NCBI GenBank assembly: GCA_017529865.1
Contig: JAFXNA010000024.1
Span: 62,001 to 126,000 of the forward strand
Source: Bacteroidaceae bacterium
GTDB lineage: Bacteria; Bacteroidota; Bacteroidia; Bacteroidales; Bacteroidaceae
Length of the DNA stretch: 64,000 bases
Direction: 5' to 3'
Within the stretch, counting starts at the first letter, position 1, and each line of letters begins with the position of its first letter. Positions 6,588-13,746 of this stretch are shown here, one piece after another. Made by a program: the position numbers and the translations under genes. The notes beneath the pieces are model-generated. The model did not search any database and was not told the DNA's origin. It saw only the letters and a program-made list of their open reading frames with translations.

Positions 6588-8046
6588 GCCAACGGTCGTG
6601 CTCTTTCTTCAATGCATTCGACTTGAAGGTCATCGCTTCAGCCTCGCTGATTTCCTCACCACCACGGGTGTACGCATCCACTTCGCCTGCACACTCGGTG
6701 TATTCAAGGCTGGTGAGTTTCTTGCTGTCCTTCATCGTGATAATCTGAGTGTATATACAAGGGCCACCACACGGACCACTCAAAAGGATGGCGCCCTGAT
6801 AGAGCTGAGCATCTATCTTTGAGTCGGTGGTACAGAGCACGGTCGGAGTTCCCTTGATGGAGAGGATTGCACCAACTTCGGGGTCGTAGCTCTTCAGCCA
6901 AATCTCGTCGGTACCGTCCTTATCAATATCGATATATGCCCAACTGTCGAGGTCGTAGTTCTTATACTCCGGGTCGTATTCTTCAATGGCCTTCACATAC
7001 TTCTCCTTATCTTTCTTCCACAGCGGCTTGGCATAGCCTTCGTCGATATTGACGTAGTAACCTGCCTGATCAGCCATGACGAGTTTACCATCGCGGATGT
7101 AGATATGTCCTGTGGTGCAGCTCTCAGGGGCATGATGGATAAAGCATAACTCAGGACCTTTCGGACCTTCGAACGCCATCGTGATTTCGGATGGCAGATA
7201 GATGCCTTCATCATCGACGTTCCATGTAGGTCCGTAGCCAGGTTCGTAGCCACCTTCAACAGGATAAGAATAGATGTTGTCGCCATCGGTAATGACCTCA
7301 AGGGCAATCGCCTTGTTGTTCTTCACCTTGAACTGAACGGTTCCATAGTTGTAGCGGTCGCCCAGTATAGCAGCGATATGCGAGCGCTGTGCCTTCATGC
7401 TGTATTCCTCCTCCAACTGCTTCACGACAGCAGCAGGGAACGGTTTGTCGCTACGTGTGCTGCTCCAGCTGTTCTCTTTGAACGGCAGGATTTTACGCGT
7501 CTCGAGATATTCATCAGCAACGAGCAAATAGAGTTCACCCCATTCCGAAGCCTTCATTTTCTCGTTCGGGTCAGCAAACGTGTAGCGCAGACCTGCTGAC
7601 GGCATCGTGGCACAATGCAACTGACCAATTCCGTATGGTTCTCCGTCGGGATTGATATACTGTTCCTCGAGGAACTTCACATTGACAAACTTATCCTTCG
7701 TGATGTACATGCGGTTGTATTTCTCAGCATTGCGAAGCAACATATCCTGTTCCTTCCACACACGCAAAGCTTCGTCGTACCAGTCCTTATACTCATCGTC
7801 CTCATCGGGCTTCTCAGGTGCCTCGTGCTGTGTCCAATACACCACCTGCATGTTGTTTTTGTTGAAGTAGTAGATAAAGGTTGGCATCAACACCTCTTCC
7901 TCGACCTCCTCTGTTACAGCTTCTGCTGCCGTTGAGTCTACTTCTGTTGAGTCGGAATCATTATCGTTTTGTGCGGTTTGTCCACCCTTACATCCTGCAA
8001 ACAAAACAGCAAAACTTACTACTAATAATAAAAAAGATTTTCTCAT
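6562..8046 (-). CDS. Hypothetical lipoprotein, 494 residues
   Basis: The start is placed at the ATG at 8046 (MRKSFLLLVVSFAVLFAGC), which gives a textbook lipoprotein signal with lipobox FAGC. Earlier in-frame codons fall in a dispersed C/G-rich repeat. After the Cys comes an acidic Ser/Thr/Asp/Glu linker typical of surface-exposed Bacteroidetes lipoproteins. The body of about 450 residues contains YYFNKNNMQVVYWTQHE and AYIDIDKDGTDEIWLKSYDP, the latter like a calcium-binding FG-GAP/VCBS-type loop. No family name is certain. It is the last gene of a five-gene minus-strand run from 12674. Confidence 0.75.
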   Translation of the reverse strand: MRKSFLLLVVSFAVLFAGCKGGQTAQNDNDSDSTEVDSTAAEAVTEEVEEEVLMPTFIYYFNKNNMQVVYWTQHEAPEKPDEDDEYKDWYDEALRVWKEQDMLLRNAEKYNRMYITKDKFVNVKFLEEQYINPDGEPYGIGQLHCATMPSAGLRYTFADPNEKMKASEWGELYLLVADEYLETRKILPFKENSWSSTRSDKPFPAAVVKQLEEEYSMKAQRSHIAAILGDRYNYGTVQFKVKNNKAIALEVITDGDNIYSYPVEGGYEPGYGPTWNVDDEGIYLPSEITMAFEGPKGPELCFIHHAPESCTTGHIYIRDGKLVMADQAGYYVNIDEGYAKPLWKKDKEKYVKAIEEYDPEYKNYDLDSWAYIDIDKDGTDEIWLKSYDPEVGAILSIKGTPTVLCTTDSKIDAQLYQGAILLSGPCGGPCIYTQIITMKDSKKLTSLEYTECAGEVDAYTRGGEEISEAEAMTFKSNALKKEHDRWPTFHSSNY

Positions 8047-8060
8047 ACGTTTTTTATTTG

Positions 8061-8099
8061 CTCCTCTCCCCATAAAGGGGGAGTCGGAGGGGGTCTTTA
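8061..8099. repeat. Copy 1 of dispersed C/G-rich palindromic repeat
   Basis: The stretch reads CTCCTCTCCCCATAAAGGGG and then GAGTCGGAGGGGGTC. It lies between two lipoprotein genes and has the CTCCCC...GGGG core shared by copies elsewhere in the window. Confidence 0.75.
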
Positions 8100-8771
8100 T
8101 TGATTCCTTTGGATATAATCCTTAATGTGCTCCGTGTAGTCGTACTCATATTCGTATGCTTCATCCCCTTCGATGAAGTTCTGAATCAACCACTTGTCGC
8201 CTACCTTCTTCATCTCCCAAAGAATTGGAATAGGGTCGCTCTCTGCAGGCTTTAAATAGAAATAGACATCGGCTGTCTGGTTGTCAGAGAACTCCACTCT
8301 CACCACATCGGTAGTGAAAGGCAGGTCAACAGAACCCATTGTCCAAACGTTTCCGTCTTCAGAGAAGAACTTCCCATCAGTATCGCCAACAGCCTCTTTC
8401 TCAGCCTCGATGCCACGCAAATCGAGATACAGGTTCTGCCAATCCTCGGTGGTGTAGTTATCCTCCATCGAACCTTCGAACCCTGTTCCTTCGCTCGATT
8501 TGTCCCAACGAACATTTACTTCCTTGTACACATCATCCACCAATTGACGGATGACCTGCTCCTCCTTAGACCCCTCTTTTATCTCCCCCAAGGGGAGAGA
8601 ATCCAACTCCCCTCCTTGGGAGGGGTCAGGGGAGGTTTGTTGGCGGGAATTACATCCCACCAACAACAAACCAAAGAGCAAACACAAGAACCCCTCTCTT
8701 ATCTCCCCCAAGGGGAGAAGATTTGCCCCCCCTCCTTGGGAGGGGCTGGGGGAGGTTTTTCCTTTTCTCAT
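8097..8771 (-). CDS. Lipoprotein whose N-terminus is built from dispersed repeats
   Basis: The 224-residue product starts MRKGKTSPSPSQGGGANLLP, then has a hydrophobic core and lipobox FGLLLVGC. Two copies of the C/G-rich repeat are translated here. One gives KTSPSPSQGG...LPLGEIREG before the hydrophobic core; the other gives QTSPDPSQGG...LPLGEIKEG straight after the lipid-bearing Cys. The remaining 150 residues (from VIRQLVDDVYKEVNVRWDKS) resemble small DUF3828-like periplasmic domains, with low certainty. The gene starts 6 bases after the stop of the TMEM43-like gene, so it is co-transcribed with it. Confidence 0.7.
   Translation of the reverse strand: MRKGKTSPSPSQGGGANLLPLGEIREGFLCLLFGLLLVGCNSRQQTSPDPSQGGELDSLPLGEIKEGSKEEQVIRQLVDDVYKEVNVRWDKSSEGTGFEGSMEDNYTTEDWQNLYLDLRGIEAEKEAVGDTDGKFFSEDGNVWTMGSVDLPFTTDVVRVEFSDNQTADVYFYLKPAESDPIPILWEMKKVGDKWLIQNFIEGDEAYEYEYDYTEHIKDYIQRNQ
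8570..8638. repeat. Copy 2 of C/G-rich repeat, inside a coding region
   Basis: About 69 bases, with arms ATCTCCCCCAAGGGGAGA and CTCCCCTCCTTGGGAGGGG. It matches copy 3, placed 120 bases away, with only a few changes. It encodes the linker after the lipobox of the 8097-8771 gene. Confidence 0.85.
8690..8758. repeat. Copy 3 of C/G-rich repeat, inside a coding region
   Basis: It is a near duplicate of 8570-8638. It encodes residues 5-28 of the 8097-8771 lipoprotein, directly before the hydrophobic core of its signal peptide. Confidence 0.85.
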
Positions 8772-8777
8772 AATCTT

Positions 8778-10025
8778 CTAAGCTTGTGCTGGTTCGTCTT
8801 TCTTCTTGTTGGCCAGCTGCTTAATCTTGTTCTTACCACCAAAGGCAAAGATCCAGACAAGCAGACCCGCGATGACCAGCAACGTGATTCCCAAGACAGG
8901 ACGATAGAACAGCCATGCGATAGCGATAACGATCAATGACCATACGATACCTACGATGGTGCAAACCAAACCAACGCCCCATCCTACGATGTTAGCCAGG
9001 AATGGAACAACCTTCAGGATAGCCTCGATGAAGCCGAAGACACCCTTCAGACCACCAATCACAAGCAACGTACCAAGCAGACGGAGCAGCCAAGTGAGGA
9101 TGGTGTTAACAGATTTTTCTCCATCGAAAATCTCGTCGATACTCTTCTTACCCATCACCAGTTTCTGGAAATGCTCACCATTGCTGGCCTTGAATGGCTT
9201 GAAAGTATCGCCATCAACAACAGAGACTACTGTCACCTTAGCAGGCATCACCTTCTCGAAGGTAATACGTACATCACCCACCTGTGGAGCAGCTGCGTTC
9301 AAACCAAGGTAAAGCTGGTTATCGGTCACATGGATGTAGTTGTAACCGCTATCGCTTGGAAGAACGGCCGTCTTGCCATTGAAACGCTCGTAAGCTTCCT
9401 GTGTGTTCTTATTCAACTGACTGAGCAATTCGTCGCTGAGGTTCAGTTCGAGCGGTTCAGCCGCAGTCATGCTGCGAATCAGACTTTCGTTCAGCATATA
9501 AGCACCAAATGTGACGTTTTCTGCCCATTGCTGGTCTGGTTCTACTGTAGTCAGCGTGAAGTTCGTATGACCGGATTCCTTGAAATCCGATGAGCTGATT
9601 GGACTGTCTACCCATTTCTTATCATAGGTATAAGTGATGGTTTTCTCTTCCTTTCCACCCAACTTATCTTCAGTTTCCTCATGCCTACTCTCTACCCACT
9701 GGAAATACTCCACATCACGCTTCAGCGAGATGGCAGTAGCACCAATGCCAAAATCTTTATCGACCAATGAGTCCTCCGTAGTAGCCATTGCGGTACCACA
9801 TACCAACTCACCATCCAACGCAGCATTCTTCTTGCTTGGGTTTTCCATTACTTCACATGCCTTCTGAGCCTCTTCCAGCATGTCGGCAGTACGAACTGCT
9901 CTACCTTCATTCCACCACAATAATACGGTACCACCAATAAAGAGGATGATACCTGTGAGAATTCCTTTGAACGAACGTCCTACGCGCGTTCCATAACCTG
10001 TTGTTTCTTTTTCTGTATAAGCCAT
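8778..10025 (-). CDS. TMEM43 family membrane protein
   Basis: The 415-residue product begins MAYTEKETTGYGTRVGRSFK. A membrane segment near residues 21-37 ends in LLWWNEGRAV, a hallmark of the TMEM43 family. A soluble domain of about 250 residues follows, and then a cluster of three or more hydrophobic segments near residues 310-395 with a basic tail KNKIKQLANKKKDEPAQA. TMEM43-like proteins occur in many bacteria; the molecular role is unknown there, while the animal protein is an inner nuclear membrane protein. It sits inside a minus-strand run between the fasciclin-domain lipoprotein (41-base gap) and the repeat-bearing lipoprotein (6-base gap). Confidence 0.88.
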   Translation of the reverse strand: MAYTEKETTGYGTRVGRSFKGILTGIILFIGGTVLLWWNEGRAVRTADMLEEAQKACEVMENPSKKNAALDGELVCGTAMATTEDSLVDKDFGIGATAISLKRDVEYFQWVESRHEETEDKLGGKEEKTITYTYDKKWVDSPISSSDFKESGHTNFTLTTVEPDQQWAENVTFGAYMLNESLIRSMTAAEPLELNLSDELLSQLNKNTQEAYERFNGKTAVLPSDSGYNYIHVTDNQLYLGLNAAAPQVGDVRITFEKVMPAKVTVVSVVDGDTFKPFKASNGEHFQKLVMGKKSIDEIFDGEKSVNTILTWLLRLLGTLLVIGGLKGVFGFIEAILKVVPFLANIVGWGVGLVCTIVGIVWSLIVIAIAWLFYRPVLGITLLVIAGLLVWIFAFGGKNKIKQLANKKKDEPAQA

Positions 10026-10066
10026 AACTTTTTATAATGTAAAAATTTAAAAATGCAATAAACCTC

Positions 10067-12106
10067 TCACCACCGGTCCTCTGGGTATAGTTCGTTGTTA
10101 TAGACCGATCGTGGACACAGTTCCATATAGTCGAATGCAAATGAGCCATTACTCGTCTCCAGTTTCTGTTGTACCCTGACCCAATGATCCGTTTTTCCAT
10201 CCGAATGGAAGGTGGTATAGATGCGTCGCATGTCGTCACGTATGGTACGTTGAAGGGTTCTGCCTCCCGTTCCATCGGCAGCAGTAGCTCCATACGATGC
10301 CGGTCCCTTCATCCATCCGCGGTTGTGGAGGGCTTTATCGTAGGCCATGATAGCTTCTTCGTCACCCAAGTCCGTATCCGACCTCCATCCGATTGATGGG
10401 TCGTCGCCATGTTTTCTGAGGTCGACAGGTATGCCGCAAGGTGCCCCGTCGAAATATACTTGTATGATACCTCTGGTCTCGAATCCGATACACACCTGTA
10501 CACGGAACTCATACTCACCTTCCGGAACAGGTGGAATCTTGAACTGGATATCGTACATACCTGTTATCTGTACTTCGTCACCCTGATATGACCAGAAGTC
10601 CAGATAGCGGTTGCGTACATGTATGTGAGTCTTGGTGTCCTCGAACTTGAAGTTCTTGAGCGAGCCAGCCTTAAATGCCAGACAGGTATTTGGATTCTGA
10701 GCAGGGTCGTAGGAAGTGCTGCGTGCACCATACTGACCCGGATATTCAGGACAGCCTCCTGTGCCTCTCACTCCATGTCCACGTGCTCCGCTGGTAATGA
10801 AATCAGGCGAAAGGGTGGTTGCATCGATACGGAGACGCTCGTTCAGCACTTCTTCCTGAGTCCGACGTCCATAGTCGATGATATCGTCCAGATAATGGTA
10901 CACGCCATTGGTTGCCACAAGGTCGATAGCCGATTCGGATGGAGAGAGTATCTTTGAACCACGAATGAGCACCCCTCGTCCGTCTTTATGATTCTGCACG
11001 CCCCTACGATTGACATATCGACCAGCAGCCGATCCTGAAGGGAATGAGACTTTCATGATGGAATGAGGCATCATCGTCTCATACCAGTCAGCCACATCCC
11101 AATGACGACGGTCGAAATTGGAATTAAGCAGACGGTTGTCGCATGTGAGCATGTTGTAGATGATACGTTCGGGCAACAGGTGGTACGACACAAAACGGTT
11201 GAGTGAGTTTCGCCTGTCGGTCTCATCTGTCACATTCGCATCCTCCGGGTACATCTCGTCATACACCTGCTTGGCGTATGCACGAAGGTCGTCAATCGTA
11301 TTGATTCCATATTTGGCAAACACCTCATTCTTTTCCACAAAAGCGGTGTAGGCGATATAGCGTTTTTCCATATATGACACATTATCCACCGTAGAACCCG
11401 TGAGGTGACACACTCCGTCAGCAAAAGAGTCGACTGAACAATGATAGTTCTCATCGATATAGTCGCGAAGGGAATCGTCCATGTGAGTAAGGAACAGCGC
11501 CTGAGTGAAAAGCGAGATGGTAGAATCTTGCAGCATGAAGTCAGGCAACATTTCCGTCGTTGCATTGATCACGTGGTCAATTGTGTGAACCACACCGTTC
11601 TCCACCGAGTCGTCACGATGTATGATAAGTGCAGAGCGGTTGATGTAGTAATTGATTGGCACCGTTTCTGTCTCTGAGGTGTCCATCTCGCAGGTGATAG
11701 TAAGGTAGCGGTCGAGCAAGTTCATTGTGGGCAACGTGGCGTCCGAGAAATTGTAAGTGAAGAACGACTGCTCAATGATATGAGTGGCAGCTATCGTATC
11801 ACAATCCTCCACACTCAATTCATCGACCGATGTCAATCCGCGACCAGCCAAGAAAAGGTCTACAGCCTCATCCGTGGGAGCGAACACCGTATACGAACCG
11901 TATGTTCCCAAAAGATCGAGACTGACCATACTTGACTTGTTGATGATATCAACAAACTTACTGAACGACTCAGGCCGTTTCAGCAAATACATATTTGCCA
12001 TATCACCTTTGGCCGTGTAGTAATTCTCTTCGTCAGGAGTGTCGTCACAACCTGCCAGAACTGCTACAACCGACAAAGCCAACACCAGTTTAATGATACT
12101 TCTCAT
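10067..12106 (-). CDS. Fasciclin (FAS1) domain lipoprotein
   Basis: The 679-residue product has a lipoprotein signal, MRSIIKLVLALSVVAVLAGC. Residues about 30-185 form a FAS1 domain, seen from FSKFVDIINKSSMVSLDLL followed by YTVFAPTDEAVDLFL, and later HIIEQSFFTYNF and VVHTIDHVIN. A second, weaker FAS1-like region runs to about residue 420. The C-terminal 230 residues contain a beta-rich part (VPEGEYEFRVQVCIGFETRG) with Tyr, Trp and Gly, like a carbohydrate-binding or galactose-binding fold. FAS1 proteins are adhesins; Bacteroidetes versions are usually surface lipoproteins. The gene is in the same run as the 12183-12674 gene upstream, separated by 76 bases of repeat. Confidence 0.85.
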   Translation of the reverse strand: MRSIIKLVLALSVVAVLAGCDDTPDEENYYTAKGDMANMYLLKRPESFSKFVDIINKSSMVSLDLLGTYGSYTVFAPTDEAVDLFLAGRGLTSVDELSVEDCDTIAATHIIEQSFFTYNFSDATLPTMNLLDRYLTITCEMDTSETETVPINYYINRSALIIHRDDSVENGVVHTIDHVINATTEMLPDFMLQDSTISLFTQALFLTHMDDSLRDYIDENYHCSVDSFADGVCHLTGSTVDNVSYMEKRYIAYTAFVEKNEVFAKYGINTIDDLRAYAKQVYDEMYPEDANVTDETDRRNSLNRFVSYHLLPERIIYNMLTCDNRLLNSNFDRRHWDVADWYETMMPHSIMKVSFPSGSAAGRYVNRRGVQNHKDGRGVLIRGSKILSPSESAIDLVATNGVYHYLDDIIDYGRRTQEEVLNERLRIDATTLSPDFITSGARGHGVRGTGGCPEYPGQYGARSTSYDPAQNPNTCLAFKAGSLKNFKFEDTKTHIHVRNRYLDFWSYQGDEVQITGMYDIQFKIPPVPEGEYEFRVQVCIGFETRGIIQVYFDGAPCGIPVDLRKHGDDPSIGWRSDTDLGDEEAIMAYDKALHNRGWMKGPASYGATAADGTGGRTLQRTIRDDMRRIYTTFHSDGKTDHWVRVQQKLETSNGSFAFDYMELCPRSVYNNELYPEDRW

Positions 12107-12111
12107 CTATA

Positions 12112-12178
12112 GTTTACAGTTTACGGTTTACAGTCTAAAGTCCTTCTTCCCCCCTTGGGGGGATAAGAGAGGGGCTCC
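12112..12178. repeat. TTTACAG-type array followed by C/G-rich repeat copy 4
   Basis: The 76-base gap starts with TAGTTTACAGTTTACGGTTTACAG-like units of 7 bases (12112-12140). It continues with TTCCCCCCTTGGGGGGATA and GAGAGGGG (12146-12178), a copy of the dispersed palindrome. Confidence 0.7.
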
Positions 12179-12182
12179 CTTC

Positions 12183-12674
12183 TTATTTCACAAAGACACC
12201 CTTCAGGATGGTCATTGCATCCGCATCATCCACATTCGTCACATTGGTTCCACCCACCCAGATGAGCACATCATAGTCCTCATTCATCGTATAGTAGTGC
12301 ACCTTGTAGTCACCTTTATCCGTTGTGTAGGCTTGCCAGGTCACACCGTTCACTTCGATATCCTTCACCTTCGTCTTACCTTCAGCCCACTTCTCTATGC
12401 TGCCATTGTACTCGTCGCGCACCCTGAACGCTTTGCCATTCCCCTTCTTGGAAATCAATGCCTCCGAATAGGCATTATCCACTTCCCAACCTGTCGGCTC
12501 CACAATGGTGTAAGCCCCACGGTCAAACATATCAGGCTCAATCACAATCTCGGCATCAATCACCTCTATACTATCCTCTCCCCTTGAAGGGGAGTCGGAG
12601 GGAGCTGGGGTTCCCCCACATGCCATCAGACATATTGAAATCGCAGCGATTGCTAATAGTTCCGTCTTCCTCAT
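12183..12674 (-). CDS. Hypothetical lipoprotein, repeat-derived linker
   Basis: The 163-residue product has signal MRKTELLAIAAISICLMAC with lipobox LMAC. The next residues, GGTPAPSDSPSRGEDS, are encoded by a copy of the C/G-rich palindrome at 12575-12612. The mature domain of about 130 residues (PDMFDRGAYTIVEPTGWEVD, VTWQAYTTDKGDYKVHYYTM) looks like a small beta-rich periplasmic domain. I do not recognise a family. It is the first gene of the five-gene minus-strand run and lies 83 bases downstream of a TATATTTG promoter. Confidence 0.72.
   Translation of the reverse strand: MRKTELLAIAAISICLMACGGTPAPSDSPSRGEDSIEVIDAEIVIEPDMFDRGAYTIVEPTGWEVDNAYSEALISKKGNGKAFRVRDEYNGSIEKWAEGKTKVKDIEVNGVTWQAYTTDKGDYKVHYYTMNEDYDVLIWVGGTNVTNVDDADAMTILKGVFVK
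12575..12612. repeat. Copy 5 of C/G-rich repeat, inside a coding region
   Basis: CTCTCCCCTTGAAGGGGAG followed by TCGGAGGGAGCTGGGG. It encodes the flexible linker right after the lipobox Cys of the 12183-12674 gene. Confidence 0.75.
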
Positions 12675-12757
12675 CGTTTGTTGCTTTTTTTCTTGATAAT
12701 TATGTCAATGATTAAGTAAGTTACTGGTCATCCCGACTGGTTCATCTAAAAACGTTG

Positions 12758-12765
12758 CAAATATA
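12758..12765 (-). promoter_or_regulatory. -7 promoter box for the 12674-6562 run
   Basis: The minus strand reads TATATTTG. The leader to the ATG at 12674 is about 80 bases. The rest of the 12675-13000 gap is AT-rich and holds this promoter and the divergent bcp promoter. Confidence 0.65.
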
Positions 12766-12935
12766 CACTTTTTTTATAAAACCACAATGTAAAAGAGTAG
12801 AAAAATTGAAAAATTAACTCGTAATTGACTTTGTCAAGTGCCTCGTTTGCCTAACGGCCGAGTTCATAACAGATTCATAACAAGCACATAAGAAGTTAAT
12901 AAGACGTCAGGTTTCTATCGATTTTCTCTTATTTG

Positions 12936-12967
12936 TTTGGTGAATTCAAAGAAAGTGCGTATCTTTG
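12936..12967 (+). promoter_or_regulatory. Consensus promoter of bcp with GAATTC-containing spacer
   Basis: TTTG at 12936-12939, a 20-base spacer and TATCTTTG at 12960-12967. The 15 bases TTTGGTGAATTCAAA at 12936-12950 are identical to those in the promoter of the DKNYY gene at 29589-29603. Confidence 0.8.
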
Positions 12968-13000
12968 CCGTTGAATTAATCAATTAACGAACCAAACAAT

Positions 13001-13456
13001 ATGAAAATAGGAGACAAAGCACCCGAAGTATTGGGTAAGGACGAACAGGGACGGGATATCCGCCTGAGTGACTATAAAGGACGTAAGCTGGTGTTGTATT
13101 TCTATCCGAAGGACAACACAAGTGGTTGTACGGCAGAGGCTTGCAGTCTGAGAGATCGCTACAGCGAGTTGCAAGGGGCGGGCTACGAAGTGGTGGGTGT
13201 AAGCAAGGACTCGGCTGCTTCGCACGTGAAGTTCAAGGAGAAGCATCAACTGCCTTTCCCACTCATCGCCGACGTTGACCACACGCTGTTGAAAGCTATG
13301 GGAGCCTGGGGCGAGAAGTCGATGTATGGGAAGAAGACGATGGGAACCATCCGCACCACTTTCATCATCAATGAGGAAGGTATCATCGAAGACATCTTTG
13401 CCGGAAAGCAGGTGAAGACGAAAGAACATGCGGAACAAATTCTATCGAAAAACTGA
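13001..13456 (+). CDS. bcp: Thioredoxin-dependent peroxiredoxin Bcp/PrxQ
   Basis: This 151-residue cytoplasmic peroxiredoxin reduces hydrogen and organic peroxides with electrons from thioredoxin. The peroxidatic Cys43 lies in FYPKDNTSGCTAEAC, with the resolving Cys48 five residues on, which is the PrxQ arrangement. Other family features are the N-terminal KIGDKAPEV, SLRDRYSEL and the C-terminal TTFIINEEGIIEDIF. Length is normal for the family. It is a single-gene unit with its own strong promoter, divergent from the lipoprotein run. Confidence 0.96.
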   Translation: MKIGDKAPEVLGKDEQGRDIRLSDYKGRKLVLYFYPKDNTSGCTAEACSLRDRYSELQGAGYEVVGVSKDSAASHVKFKEKHQLPFPLIADVDHTLLKAMGAWGEKSMYGKKTMGTIRTTFIINEEGIIEDIFAGKQVKTKEHAEQILSKN

Positions 13457-13570
13457 TTTTTGGAGATTGAACACCAAACATTTATGCAAAAAATAGGGGT
13501 AGATACTTAATAAATCCTAAATTTTGAAGATTTCTCACCTTATTATATACGTCATAAGAATCTTTTTACT

Positions 13571-13746
13571 TAACTTTGCCGCCGATTTTTAAAATCGTCG
13601 GCCAAAATGCTAATGCTTGGCAAAGTTCAAGCAAGCTTGGACTCCGTTCGGCCTGAGCTAAGCTCACGACGAAAGCTGCGCTCACTTAACCGCAGTTTTA
13701 TCTGCCGATTTAGACGTTAGATAATTGAAGAATTGAAGATAGAATA
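13571..13746 (+). promoter_or_regulatory. topA promoter and hairpin-rich leader
   Basis: TAACTTTG at 13571-13578 lies 168 bases before the topA ATG. The leader folds into hairpins: CCGCCGATTTT with AAAATCGTCGG (13580-13603), and AGTTCAAGC with GCTTGGACT (about 13625-13643). The 15-mer GTTCAAGCAAGCTTG is also present, in reverse orientation, in the element between the two skp genes. Such a long structured leader is unusual here. It could be regulatory or a dispersed repeat placed in the leader. Confidence 0.55.
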
